Shown here: piece by piece, positions 49,334 through 62,800 of the stretch
How positions within the stretch are numbered: the stretch's first letter is position 1
How the letters are laid out: each line of letters opens with the position of its first letter
Source: Oasisia sp. SBJ-2009
Taxonomy: Eukaryota > Annelida > Polychaeta > Sabellida > Siboglinidae
Direction of reading: 5' to 3'
Assembly: GCA_964017155.1 (NCBI GenBank)
Contig: OZ024856.1
Location: 2,432,201 to 2,496,200, forward strand
DNA length: 64,000 bases
Made by a program: the position numbers and the translations under genes
The notes under the pieces: generated by a model
What the model was told of the DNA's origin: nothing
Seen by the model: the letters and a program-made list of their open reading frames with translations, nothing else
Database searches by the model: none

Positions 49334-52300
49334 CACGCGGCTACGTGACAATATCGTCGAGTTGTAAAGCTTTTTTGTACATGTTAAAGTCTTGCGCGGG
49401 CTGGAAATCTAAGCGCGCATCGCAATTTACGGCCAGCACCGCAAATGTTGCCACATCCTGGCCAGCGCCCCGCCCCACCCCGCAGAAACTTGGCCCGCCC
49501 CGCAGAAACTTGGCCCGCCCCGCAGCCCGCCTCGAAGTAATTTGGCTCGCAGCTCGGCCTGCAGTAATTTGTCTATTTTCTAAAATTCAAATTTCAAATT
49601 CGTTTCTTGCCCGCCCACTCTTCTCGACTTCTACTCTAACGGCGTACGCGACTGAGTTTTAATGAGTTAATTGTACGACGCTTGTCTTGAGGACAGTCAT
49701 TATCCAGTGGCAACAATGACAACGAATGAAGAAAGCGGTCTTGAAGTGGAAGAATCTATAGCAAATGAGAAATTAGTTTAAGTGAAGTTAAACGTGTTTA
49801 TATAATAAGTTAATTAGTTCAGGGAAAAAATTATTGCACGCCGTGGATCTACATATTAATTTAATTCGGTAAATTACTAATTGGCCTTGTTGTGGAGGGG
49901 GTGGGGGGCTAGAGGCCCTTATTGTTGACTTTTGCATGCAATTACAATGATAAAATAAAATTTACAAAATATATGTAACACCAAACTAACGGAGAAATCT
50001 CAATCCGAAATACTCGTTACGCTACTCATGGTATTGCGTCAGTTAGTAATAGTAATAGCTTTATTGTTACATAATGTCATGTACATACAGTAAAGTAATA
50101 CAGTAAAGTAATAATTTCATGTCTAAGTACATTTTACAATGTAACAATTGGAATAATTGCTAAATAATTGCTAAATAAACTGTCTATCCATTGTATAATT
50201 ATAGTTTATTTGGACTCTATTGGATGTTTTAAAATGTATTTTAATAGTCTACATTTTTTATCTCAGGGCTTGGTATTATTATTATATAAAGAATAAAAGG
50301 AAGTAAGGCTAGAATATATAAAACCCAGGATAAATAATAGGATTCCGGCGATTGGAGCTTTAAATCCCGTTAAAGCAAACCAAATTAAGTTTATTTCGCC
50401 GACGTGTCCAAGAATGTGTGTGCCGATGAGACATCGCAACCGACACGTCCCGGGGCAACCCGTTCACTGATTGCACACATAACGTAAGATGGCGCTGCAA
50501 ATCGAAGCGCAGATATGACAAACATGTCGACAAATGAGGGTCTCGATTAGACGAATCACAGCTCAAATATCATCACCTATCATCAGGCAAGAATGTTTGT
50601 TACAGTCTTGATGTAAATGGTTGTTATTTTAATTAACATAACTAGATATTTATGCACCTTGGTTAAATTGATTATGGGTTTATGATGTCCACATGTTCTA
50701 ATAGGGGGCGCTACCGTTCCCAAACATTAGCGACCGCAGCCCTGGATTCAAGAAGGGAGAGGTTAGTTATTTACTTGTTACGTTATACAGTTATTACATC
50801 CTGCAACAAACATACCCACCACACACACTGTTACATGTATAATTCCGTGTAGTTAGTACTGCGGTGTTTTTATGTCAAAATTGTGTCGCCCAAATCAAGA
50901 AATTTTCGAATGAATGTGGTTTGTTTACAAACAGTGAATGTAGGTCATAACACAGCTGTCAGTGACTGTGGCAAAGACAAAGTGTCGTCCACTACGACGT
51001 CCTTGTAGTTATTCATTATATTGCTTTTTATTTACTGTTTGAGTTACGATCGCACTTGTTTGTATCTCAGTAAATGCAAGGTCCCAGGAATGTTAAATAC
51101 TTCCACAGGGGGTTGGTTATCCATTGTGAAACCGGTTCAAGTATGAGTTATGAGTGACATGACATGACATGTAATGTTCATTGGCATGGCATCCATTCCA
51201 TGTCACCCAGTCCAAGTTCAAACGTACTTGACTTGTGAATTGCTTGATATATGTAACTTGTGCAGTCTGATTAATAAAAATGTATGAACAATGGCAAACC
51301 TTCTGCTTCGTATCAGTGACATGCCAGTGTTGAAAAAACATTGATTTAATTTGATTCAACTGTAGCGTCGGGTTACATCAGAAGACAACACACATATTGT
51401 CGTTTCCAATGTATATCTTTATTTCGGAATTCCCATAAACACAAGTGAATCTGGCTCTAAGTCTCTAAGTAATCTAAGTAGTGAAAGCCTAAATCATGAA
51501 AATCCCCACCATAGCTACACCACTGCGTGATGTGCATAATCACTTCATCCTATACGTCAGTACACCGGGTTGACGGGATGGTGTCCTTTTCAGTTGACAT
51601 AAAAATTAAAGAGGCTGATATAGCATCTCACATGACCAGTAACCACTACCACCTGGCAGATGTAGTCACAAAGTAATTAATTGCAAATGTATAAATTGTA
51701 CACACTTACTTGTTTACCCAACTAACCCAATAATAAATAATATTTTATGTGTAAAGATAAAATAATAAAAATTACATTTTGATAACCTGGCTATAGGTGC
51801 TGCAACTTTGTGAAGGGCACATATGACAAATTGTGCCCAGTAACACAGCATTCAAATGCAAAGCCCAGATGAGGGATGAATCACTTGCCTAAATATGCGT
51901 AATAATTTAGGCGAGCGATTTTAACTTTTGTTTTTATCCACCAGGTGGTGTTCTATGTTATCTGTGTGGCAGTGCCACTGTGTAGTCGTATCGTGTGGCT
52001 GGTTTCGCAAAGCAATTTTTTAATTACGCATACATTGTATGAAAAGAAATTTTGAAATTCAACTGACCTTTGATCTTGGCACATGCATTACACCACATTT
52101 GTGTTACCATGCTACGCCCACTGTTGACCTCAGTAATGTCATTGCCTAACGTCCGTTTTACAAAAGTTGATAACTCCTTTACCCTCCATCAACATTATCT
52201 AGCCACCATGGCACCGAGGCTCAAACAGAACTATTAGATAGGAGCTGGGGCACTCCGCCAATGGGACCAAACATGCACATATCTTGCTCTTGTCATTTAG

Positions 52301-54520
52301 TACGGTATCTGTTTTAAGTTTTGATCCCATCCGTGTGAGGGCGCTCTGTGGTGAAGAGTCCCAGCTCGGATGCATTAGCTCTGGCTCAAATCATAGACTG
52401 AAGCCTCCTGTTGGAATTGTCCTTCATGTTTTGCCACTAGTTGGCACCACGTTCCACGTGGTCTGGTGACAGAAGCAATTATCGTAATTAGTGCAAGCAA
52501 TAAATTGCTCCCTAGATGGGTTATTTGTGCAAGCGATAGGGAGCGAGAATGATCACTCGTCTTAAACAAGAAACACTGAAAATGTCATGCATGCTAACAT
52601 TTTGTTGATTATAATATTGGTCCATGTGGAATGCTATCATTTGGCAAATGTTTGCCTACGCCTCATGCCTGGCTCAGCACCAGCCCAACATTTAGGTTGA
52701 CGATGATAGAACTATCATTTATGCTGACAACTTAAATGAGGGCTGAAACATAAGAACATACCATTTAGAACATGTGTGATTTATGAGCATGGAACCACAG
52801 TATATTTTAAATAATTTTTCAAACTTGGATATCTTTGACCACTGAGCGCTGCTACCATAATTATTATGATATTCAAGCTGCATTTGGTTTGACTATCTAC
52901 TCAATGTAAATTTCTGATTGTTTTTGATTTAGATAATCAGTACATTTTTTTATAGCAAAAACAAGAACATGGGGATGGCCATTTTATATATGATAAGCGT
53001 TATACAGATCAACACATCAGTTACGTGTATACATGTTCGAAAAAAAAAGTTACATTATATTATTATGACGATTTATAACAAACAGAAGTCTTCTAAATGG
53101 CATAATGCGGTACATGTGGAATGGGGAATTCCAGTGATTCCAAACGAATAAATTTGTCGAAGCCACACAACAAATATCAAAGAGACTGTACATACATGTA
53201 ACTTTGTTTATTTGTTTATTAAAGAGTATTTCATCGACAGAGCATGTACACATTTACGCGTTATTACTTCATGAATATTAATGAGGCCTGACTAGTGTGG
53301 CATACTGCAGGTCACTATTATACACATAATATTGTATTGTAATTTTACCCTATTTTTAATAAATATTGTAATCACCTATTAAATTTTATTTCATATGATC
53401 TCTTTATTTATTTTTATTATCCACTTATTTATAATTTTTCTGTTACCCCTAATTGCTTTAGTTGTGTTTAAGTAGTGTACTTAATTTTTTTTAAATTGTA
53501 TTGTAATTTAGACTACCGGTATTTGTCCGAAATAACCATACTACTATGTACACTGAAATCGCATTTACTTGAGCCATCTTGAAAATGTTATAAAAATGCC
53601 ATAAACTGATCATTAAATGCATATTATATATTATTCATATGCATTCGTATATTCTGTAAACTATTAAAAGTTACCTGACAGTAATCACATAGGAATAAAA
53701 AATCAGACCTTTTCAAGGTCAGTGGCTCAAATCTGCATCAAACTTTCACATATCATCTCAGCTCGCAAGGTTACAATTTCCAAGCATCACCACAGCATCG
53801 TCAGTCAGGCCATGCTATTGTTAGTTGACTCAAGGTTCACCTAATTTTGGTATAGGCTAAGGCTAAGCTAAGGCTCTGCCCTATCCTAGCTATGCCAGTG
53901 GTTGTTCCAGCCTTTGATTGGACACATTTGTAAAGTTAAACAAAAGCATCATAACTTCAGCCTGTGTAGTGGGTTAAAACTGTGTTTTTGCTTTGTTATT
54001 TCTCAGAAGGACACACCACATTATGAAAATTTTGTATGTCAGCTAAAACAATTAGTGGGTCATATAATGTTAGGACAAGACTGTCAAACGTACAATTGTC
54101 CCTGCAATGACGAAATGCTACACAAACTGTTTGTTTACTAATCAGGAAGCTGTCTGCAACATTGTTTCAGAAAAATGTACAAGCCAACTGACCATGAACA
54201 CGCATACACATGATTTATTGATCTGTATAACGCCTACCATATCTAATATGACACCATATTTTTGTCTTCATGCAAAACTGCCTATTGGTGAAGTTAATCA
54301 GAATATATAGAACATAAATTTTACATTGTGTAGACAGGAGCTAGTGAAACCAAACGCCACTCGAGCATAATGAAAACTAATATGGCGGCACCCAGTGACC
54401 AAGGACATCAAAATTTAAACAATGATTGAAAATAGATCTTTAAAATAGTGTTTTCGTTTGCTATGACACTGGTTGTTCAAGCGTTTCAACTTACCTTTAA
54501 AGACCACTGTCATGTGTTTC
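49334..54520. other. Intergenic and putative TRIM 5' region
   Basis: At 49465-49545 there is a GC-rich patch with three related ~20-bp units (CCCGCCCCGCAGAAACTTGG). Near 50.70-50.76 kb, AGGGGGCGCTACCG is followed by a GGGAGAG/GTTAGT donor-like site, a possible 5' non-coding exon. The rest is AT-rich. An acceptor-like CTTTGTTATTTCTCAG before 54007 opens a 44-codon frame of unknown meaning. No conserved coding exon is recognised. Confidence 0.4.
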
Positions 54521-54536
54521 AGATTTGACAGACAAC

Positions 54537-56858
54537 ATGGCTTCTACAAGCATGCACCATGAGTCTCCGTCGAAGCTGACAGACCTTCTCACCTGTCCGG
54601 TGTGTCTCGACACTTTTGATGACCCGAAGACTCTTCTGTGCCTTCACTCGTTCTGCAGCAAATGCCTGGAGAACTGCAGACACCCGTATCGACGGGACAT
54701 CACGTGTCCCGTGTGTAAGCGAGTCACGGCCCTGTCAACGATGGGCGTCCAGGGCTTGCAGAACGACTTCCGCATACAGCAGATCAGAGACATCGTGAAC
54801 AGCAGCGTGAGTCAGGCACGAAACGATGACGAGCTGATGCCGGAGGACGGCGACCAGCCAACACACGCGTGCAGCCTGTGCCAGACCGAACACACGTCGA
54901 CGGCGGCGACGTGGCATTGCATCCAGTGCAGCCTCTACTTCTGCGACGGCTGCATGAAGGGCAAGCACGACGCCAACCCGCTGTTCGCCGGCCACCACTC
55001 CGTGAGCATCGCCGAGAAGGACGTGTGCGACGTCGTCTTCTGCAAGCTGCACGTCGACCAGTCGATGCGCTACTTCTGCCAGCAGTGCGGCGTCATGCTG
55101 TGCACCATCTGCACGATGCAGCACGACACGAGCCATCGGCCGGAGCCGCTGGAGAACGGCGTCGTGCAGAAGTACCAGGACCAGCTGCAGGCGATGCTGG
55201 ACAGCACCAACTCGAGACTCGCCGACATCAGAAACAAGACGAAGTACCTAGAGACGATCAAGGAGTCGCACCAGAAAGCGTTCTACGAGGCCCGCACCGC
55301 CATCAAGGAGAGGGCGAGTAAGCTCGTGCGGAGGATCCGGGAACAGGAGAAATCTCTGCAGCAGGAGGTCCAGACACAGATCGAAGCCAAGATGAAGGAT
55401 TCTCAGGTTGATTTACTCGCGGAGCTGAAATTCCACAGCGCTAACGTGGAGGCGTTAAACGCGGAAGTACAGGCTGTGATCCGTGGTTCGCCACACATGT
55501 GCCTGTTGGCCCACGACGACCTAGTTGCTCGCATGAAAGCAGTACAGGACTTTAGCCTGCCTGCGATCGCAAAGTCGAAAGCGAAAAATGGCATAAGCGT
55601 GCGGTTTGTTCACGGCGACGACTCGGTCGATATGCTACTGGGCAGCATCCAGGAGTGCAGCATCACCGAGCAGCAAAGTGCAGAGCACGTGACGACGTCG
55701 TCGTTTTCAGCAGCGTCTTGCAGCAAGCAGCCTCCCGTGCAAAGGCGCGCGAGTTCCATTTTGAATGCCTTGTCGCCGACGGGTAAGGGTGACCTGAAAC
55801 TGAGCAAGGTGAAGGTGATCGGGAAGCACCCGGAGCGGTCGTCCCCAAACAGCACCATCAACGTGGACGAACTGATCGGCAGCACGAGCAACGAGACAGA
55901 GGAACCGACGTACCCGTCGAGCCCGACGTACCCGGCGAGCCCAGCGTACCCGGCGAGTCCCACCGCCGGCTCGCCCTCCAGTGCCTGTCTGGAGCTCTCC
56001 CCGGGGAGGGTCGACCACAGACCGAGGCTGCTGCTCAAGCTGGATCAGATCGGCGGCTGGCCGGGCAAGATCAGTCCGCCCAGCAGCGTCGCCTTCCTCC
56101 AGGACGGGAACATCGTCGTCGCCGAGTGCGAGAACCGTCTGCAGATCTTCAACCAGAGCGGCCAGTCGGTGAAGATCATCGGCTGGGGCAAAGTGAAGCC
56201 GGAGAGCGTGACGGTGTCGCGCGACGGCCACATCGCGATCACCGACAAGCAGGAGAGGTGTGTGAAGGTGTTTGGCATCGACGGCGAGTGCAGGGCCGTC
56301 TGGGGCAAGGGATTGTTCGGGATGCCGGCCAGCGTGGCGGCGGCCCCCCACGGCAACTATGTCGTCACGGACATCGACCGTCACCATGTCACTGTGCACA
56401 ACGCCGACGGCACGCTGTTGACGCAGTTCGGGTCGTGGGGTACGGGTGACTACCAGTTCAACGACCCTCGCTACGTCGCCGTCGACCACAACGAAAACAT
56501 CATCATTTCGGATTCCGGCAACCTGTGCATCAAGGTGTTCGACAAGAGTGGCGTGTTTGTGCGCAAGTTCCAACTCGCCAGAGGCAACCAAGGTCAGCTG
56601 TGCCGGCCACAAGGCGTGGCCGTCGACGAGGACGGGAACATACTCGTGGCCGACAGGGACAACCATAGGATCTGTGCCTTCAACAACAGCGGGGTGTTCC
56701 TCATGAACGTCTTGACCAAGCTTGACGGCATACGCCATCCGAGTCACATCACGATGGCCAGTGCGGGCATGTTGGCCGTCGTTGAGAGCCACAATGGCTT
56801 CTTGACCAAAGACCCACACCACGCTGTCAAACTCTATAAGATCAATGTCGTTTTCTGA
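54537..56858 (+). CDS. TRIM-NHL protein (RING, two B-boxes, coiled coil, NHL propeller), 773 aa
   Basis: The coding region is a single open frame. I start at the ATG of MASTSMHHES, 15 bases after an acceptor-like GTGTTTCAG, so a 5' non-coding exon is likely. The C3HC4 RING has zinc ligands C20, C23, C35, H37, C40, C43, C57, C60. B-box 1 is at about 112-155, B-box 2 at 169-205 (CKLH...CQQCGVMLC.IC..H...H), a coiled coil at ~210-320, a low-complexity linker with YPASP repeats at ~457-476, and six NHL repeats at ~505-770 (e.g. PQGVAVDEDGNILVADRDNH). No filamin repeat is evident, so it resembles Brat/Mei-P26-type or lineage-expanded TRIM-NHL proteins more than TRIM2/3/71. The RING predicts ubiquitin ligase activity, and NHL propellers bind RNA or protein; the target is unknown. 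G+C is far above its surroundings. A candidate AATAAA is at 57932. Confidence 0.93.
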   Translation: MASTSMHHESPSKLTDLLTCPVCLDTFDDPKTLLCLHSFCSKCLENCRHPYRRDITCPVCKRVTALSTMGVQGLQNDFRIQQIRDIVNSSVSQARNDDELMPEDGDQPTHACSLCQTEHTSTAATWHCIQCSLYFCDGCMKGKHDANPLFAGHHSVSIAEKDVCDVVFCKLHVDQSMRYFCQQCGVMLCTICTMQHDTSHRPEPLENGVVQKYQDQLQAMLDSTNSRLADIRNKTKYLETIKESHQKAFYEARTAIKERASKLVRRIREQEKSLQQEVQTQIEAKMKDSQVDLLAELKFHSANVEALNAEVQAVIRGSPHMCLLAHDDLVARMKAVQDFSLPAIAKSKAKNGISVRFVHGDDSVDMLLGSIQECSITEQQSAEHVTTSSFSAASCSKQPPVQRRASSILNALSPTGKGDLKLSKVKVIGKHPERSSPNSTINVDELIGSTSNETEEPTYPSSPTYPASPAYPASPTAGSPSSACLELSPGRVDHRPRLLLKLDQIGGWPGKISPPSSVAFLQDGNIVVAECENRLQIFNQSGQSVKIIGWGKVKPESVTVSRDGHIAITDKQERCVKVFGIDGECRAVWGKGLFGMPASVAAAPHGNYVVTDIDRHHVTVHNADGTLLTQFGSWGTGDYQFNDPRYVAVDHNENIIISDSGNLCIKVFDKSGVFVRKFQLARGNQGQLCRPQGVAVDEDGNILVADRDNHRICAFNNSGVFLMNVLTKLDGIRHPSHITMASAGMLAVVESHNGFLTKDPHHAVKLYKINVVF

Positions 56859-57950
56859 ACGATGGACACGTGAACTATGCAACAATGCTGATGGTTACTG
56901 TCTGTGAATAGCCCTGCAGTTTATTGATGTGTTAATCAAATCTTAAATGCTCATTTCTGAATGACTAAAGACCAGGTGTTTGTATTAGATGTTTTGATAT
57001 GCATTGTCATGGTTAAACTCTAAACGTGTAATATCAATTGTAGTTTTTTCTTGCATGCTATATAATTAATGCTCTTCAACTGTTTCAGTTGTGTGGTGTG
57101 ATGTAATCGTTAGCTTACTTTGCCATCGAATACATTTTTGTTTTAACTTTACCATATATTTCACGGTCCAGCAGAATTATATTTGATAATTTTCATGGCG
57201 TACTAGTATTTGAATTGCATGGGATACTGTCAGTCAGTTTTAAAGAATATCGTGTACTTGTTAATTACATTATAATTTGTAGTCACTTTGCGGTACAACA
57301 TATATAAAAGTAATCTTAATTTAACTTGCTTTGAGTACACCAACTGTAGCATGAACTAGTAGAACTAGTGTTTTTGTTTTGAGATTATTATTTATATTGC
57401 GATTTTGTTATGTACAGTTTCTATGGGTTCCATGTACGCCATTGGTGTACAGTGTTATGTACAGTTTCTGCGGGTTCTGTGTACGCCATTGGCGTACAAT
57501 GTTATGCTAGTTTAATTAACTTAATTTGTGTGCCGATTCTCTGTTTTGTGTTTCTCCAGCTATAGGGTTTGGTGTGGCAGCGATGTCAACATGGTGTCTA
57601 TTTTCGGGATCAGCCTCTAATCTCCGACCTAGTTTCGGGGCTATAGCTTCCGGCCATTATGTAGAGCCCACATCCCGCGTCCCATCACCCGTTTTTAGGA
57701 CAGTTTCCTGCCACACCTCCACAACATATATCTGATCATTATAAAACATCACTGTCCTTTTATTGTGAAAGCATCAAAGATGTTCCACCAACACGATTTC
57801 AAGATACATACTGACGATCATGCAGACATTTAAATCGGCTGTGTATGTGCATATTATAATAGCTGCAAAGCAAAGCTTTGTTAAAAACGTTGTCGTAACT
57901 TTTGCATGTGCTGTGTCTGATCTCACAACTGAATAAATTAGACATTTGAA
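56859..57950 (+). other. Probable TRIM-NHL 3' UTR
   Basis: AT-rich, ending near AATAAA at 57932-57937. It holds a two-copy 47-bp tandem repeat (57408-57454, 57455-57501). Confidence 0.5.
57408..57501. repeat. 47-bp tandem duplication
   Basis: Two copies differ at a few bases. The second contains the near-perfect palindrome GTACGCCATTGGCGTAC, an 8-bp stem around one base. Confidence 0.9.
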
Positions 57951-59892
57951 TTATGTTATGTTTGTTTCCGTGTTCTACTTAGCCTTCTCAAACAGGCGAA
58001 ACTAACTTGACACCAATGATGGCTGGTTAATTCTAATGATGTGCCTCTCCATATGTAGATATCAGTACATTTTTTCTTAAATATGTCCCCACTGTTCAAG
58101 AGTCCCAACAACATATCTATACTTTTAGGAGTTTCGACGACAATATTTGGCGACGTTCGTATTTTCTAGGATCTCGATGCTCCGTACTCCACGATTGACA
58201 CCAAACAGGTCGCTGAATATGGGAGGGGAATCCTTTCTCATTCCTTCACCCCAAATTGCCATAACTACTGGGGCTGAGCCATAAATATTGTGTGGTTTTG
58301 TCCATCCGGTTATGCCGCACATGTTACTGGGAAATGCCAATGTCTAGTGTCGGTCGGTATTTCCAGGATTCCAAAGGCTTATCGAGAATTGGTCCTCATT
58401 TTACCTTCCCATAAATCAAGTAAGGTTGGCCAGTCCTCGTGGTGGACGCCCAGAACTCACTATCAGAGAACACCTGATGTTGGTTCGATGCAATTTAGCA
58501 CAAAATGCGTTTTTTGGGATCATGACGCTCGTGCAAAGTATGGTTTTGTCGTAAGATTATCGTTAGTAATAGGATTTCAATGAATTCAGCAGCTGCCGTC
58601 TATTTTATGAAAATTTGCACATAACAATATATTTTACACATATAGCAATATAAATTACATTACTACAAATAAACAAACACACTGTTCTGTTAGGCCTGTA
58701 CATTTTATTTAATCTTTGTTTGACATGTTAATTACTTTGTTGTTACTCTACCCCCCCCCCACGTTCTTGTTAATAGTGAACCTTTGCAAAGATCTATTTC
58801 ACACTTGCACAAATGCAAGCGTACATCCATACTATATGGCAGTGCATATAAAACTTCGTCATGTGATACGCGTACACATTATTTATTGTACACAGATAAA
58901 AATTCAATTGTAAAATGTATGCAAATTATGGTCAGGAATACCTTAATCCCCCTCTTCAAGCACGTATGAATAATAGTCAGTAATACCTTACCCCCTTCTA
59001 CAAGCACAATTGTGCGTTACTACAACTTGCAGTGTGAACTGCCTCTTAACAAACGTAATTTATGAATATGCAAAGAAGCCATCTTACGTGCCTGTCTATA
59101 ACCCTTTGTTGATCACACCTTCACGCACATGTTTAGATATTATATATCTATATGTGTACATAGCACACAATAATGGGTCACTTATGTATACGTCTGTCAT
59201 ACATTAGGCTTTCCAACCTTCACAGATATGTGCACTTATACACACGTCTGTGTGTATATAAAAATGTAGTTAAACACGCACAAGTAAATCTTTTACATTT
59301 TTTTTATACCTTAATATATGTTGTTAATGTATCTTACATTACGAAGCATACACAATGCGTATATAGTTACTGATGTCATATAAAAAAATTACATAATTAT
59401 ATGAATAAACAAAATGTGGTCATATAATTTCCTAAATGCAACCGTATCCTCACACTTTCGTGTACAGGTGTTTGCGTTAATGTCATATAGTTAGTAAATA
59501 TGCTCATACAAATGAGATTGGTGATTATCTATAATTATTAGCAGCTAACTATACAACTATGCACTATTTCTTTAGTTAGTCGTCCATATATGAAATCATG
59601 TACTACACTGTGATCGCGTAATTCAAACAAAATTCATCTTCGTTCACTCTTCTAATAACAACCAACCAAGTTGGTCATTTTATCAAAACGACCATGGTAG
59701 CACATGTGCAAACTTGGGTCGGTTCAGTACATTCACCATGACGTAATTCGGACACATCCTAGATGGTAAAAATTAAACTAATCAACTTGGATATCAACAG
59801 TTGTTGTTAACACACATAGAGCACCTCGTCTCCCGAAGACATTTGCGTGTTAAATGTCTCGTGTTTGTCATTTGTTACTACAGCATCCATCT
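57951..59892. other. Region between convergent TRIM-NHL and the unnamed minus-strand gene
   Basis: Mostly AT-rich. A stretch at about 58130-58560 is richer in G+C than its neighbours and has open frames on both strands, but no family is recognised. The right-hand part should include the 3' UTR of the minus-strand gene. Confidence 0.35.
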
Positions 59893-62800
59893 TTATTGCC
59901 GTCTTGGAGGAGCCGCAAAACATGACTGCAAACAGAAGTTCAGCAACGTATGATATACATATAGGATTCCAACATTCCGGTAACGAAATGTAATTATTAA
60001 GGGCAAGCCACAACCATGGAATGTGTCTTATCTTTAATGTTGTGCTTAAGCTAATACATGAAATTAATGTGTGAAGTTCCCTTCGTATATGTGGAAAAAT
60101 GTTGAGTGTACAACAAATATTAACAGCAGATCAACTCCAGAGGCACAATCTACAAACTGAAAATATTTACAGCAAGTTAGAATTAAATATAAAACAATCT
60201 CTGTGTAACACGAGCAGTTGTCTACACATGAACATTTTTTTTTGACCTCAGCATTGCTCATGAAATGCACCCGTATGTGTTGAAGTGATGTTATTTTCAA
60301 TGGTAACAAAGAGAGAAGCTCACATCCTGGTAGGGTGGTCCTTGGTCGACAGACATTGGAGCGGCCGGGATGTGGGTCCAGAGAGCGGAGTTCTGCACAA
60401 ACACAATCACAACATAAGTCTCGTGTACTTCTAAATCCTTGGGAAAGAACATTTTAATTAGACACTAAGATGTGTAACATTGGTGTAGCTTAACGCTGCT
60501 TTACACGGTCATTTCCGCAATAACATACAGCCGCTCAGTCCCAAGTTGTTAATATAATTGTAAATTATTTGAACAGACTAAAAGTTAATGTAATACTATA
60601 TATATTTTCGAAAGCATTTATTTTTATTCAGCCACACTGCTAAAATGTACAACGTGACCAACGTATATTATTATTATTATCTTAGAATAAATATAACTTG
60701 AACAATACGAATAAAAATGTACTTGGGACGTTACGTGAAGTCGAACCATCAGCATTTCTATGATTATCAAGTTATCGTATTGGAAACTGATTATTATAAT
60801 CATATGTGACCTTCGTATATTGGCACAATACTTGACATTTTATCAAGCTACGATGAGTGATTTTGTGTAATATTAAATGCAATATTTCAGGAGTATCCTC
60901 TGTGTCCACGCGAGAAGGTTCAAGTGTTGCTGCATAAATAGCCTAAGCAGTTGTATGATTCCAAGCCTCTAATTAAGACATCATTGTCAACCACCCACGG
61001 GCACTGTCTGCACAAGGGAAACAGATAATGCACCTGATATCGTGGGTCGCATTTGGGGCCGACTGGTATGCCTTGAATCATCATCTGTCGTCGCCAGAGT
61101 CTATCTTGTCTTGATAGGTGTGGACTACAGCAGACACAATGGGTATTGTTGAACATGTTATGATATGACACACGCATAGTATCAGTCATACATTGAACCA
61201 ATTATTTAAAAAAAACGAAAAGGTTTGATCACTAACAGTTCATATATGTTATTATTATTTTTAATTATCATCCAGGTTTGTCGTCTTCCGCATGTTGCGC
61301 TTGGCACATTCTGCATTCTGTTTTGTTTGTCTGCCTCTTGTGAACCTTCTACGATGGACACATATTTCCATTTTCCGAGAATTATTATATTCTATTATTA
61401 TTATTATTTTATTTCGATATACTCTGTTTTTTTCCATGTTAATTATGATATTCCTCACATTCTTCTAAACGCCATGCTCATTTCACTTAGTTACTTTAAC
61501 CCACAGGTAACATCATTTGATACTCAGTTTTGAAAGAAACGTTTATCATATGTGCATCTGTAATATACACACATTACCACATACAGTGATTTGTACAGAC
61601 AGCAAAACGTAAACATTACAAATAAATTAATGAAACTCATCGAAACACGTCGTGAAACGACGCTGTTATTCACATGACGACTAAAACGTTGCAACCAGGA
61701 AGATGCATTTTCGAAGCTGACATGCCGAAACAATAACAATTAGTGTGGGTATGTTAAAAAGTGTTCATATATTGCGGGTGCTTAATGAATGGATATTAAA
61801 TGTTTATTAGAAACTGTAACAAAATATCGCGGAATCCATTTCCCCACGTATCCAAGGTAACGTTTAATGTCGCCACCTTCTGGATAAATTACGTAACTAG
61901 CCGTCAATGTATTCCGGTGGACGGCATGCTTGTCACAATCACTTAATAATGCAATTGTAGATTAGTGTTGAGTGGTATTTTTGACTAGTATAATTTAGTA
62001 ACATTTAAATTATGTCATACGATCAATTTAGACATTAATGCTTTTATGACTTGTGTAAAAGATTGCCATGTTAGATTAATGTAAGTGAACTACTTGCCCG
62101 ATGTATGAGCAAATTTGTAAACATTTCCTTGTCGGTAAATGTGCCAAAAATGGGTATTGATTAAACATACTACCAAACTGAAATAATATTACATGTTTAT
62201 ATACAGCAATACCGTAGTTTCGAACCGTCAAACATTAGGTGAATAATGCGCCTCTCTACTAATATAAGTCTAACTGCAACAGACATATGTACATCAAGCT
62301 ATATTCCGTCTAGTTGGCCTAGATATGTCTAACTTTGTCATCTAATTTACATTAACTCCACAATCCATGCGCGTGATCAAAAACGCCAATGACGACTAAA
62401 ACGTTGCAACCAGGAAGATATCTTTTCGAAGCTGACATGTCGGAACAATAACAATTACTGGGGTATATTAGAAAGTGTTCATATGTTGCGGGTGCTTAAT
62501 GAATGTATATTAAATGTTTATTAGAAACTGTAACAAAATATCGAGGAATCCATTTTCCCACGTATCCAAGGAAACGTTTAATTTCGCCACCTTCTGGATA
62601 AATTACGTAACTAGTCGTCAATGTATTCCGGTAGACAGCATGGTTGTCACAATCACTTAATAATGCAATTCTAGCATAGTGTTGAGTATTAATTTTGAAA
62701 AGTATAATTTAGTAATATTTAAATTATGGCATACGATCAATTTAGACATTAATGCTTTTATGATTCGTGTAAAAGATTGACATGTCAGATTAATGTAAGT

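Noticed and set aside
53902..54141. 79-codon plus-strand frame with a good acceptor-like site before TRIM
   Set aside because: No family resemblance and no matching partner exon; at most an untranslated exon.
55707..56885. 392-codon minus-strand frame opposite the TRIM coding region
   Set aside because: It is a shadow of the GC-rich TRIM frame; it lacks domains, while the plus strand encodes RING, B-box and NHL motifs.
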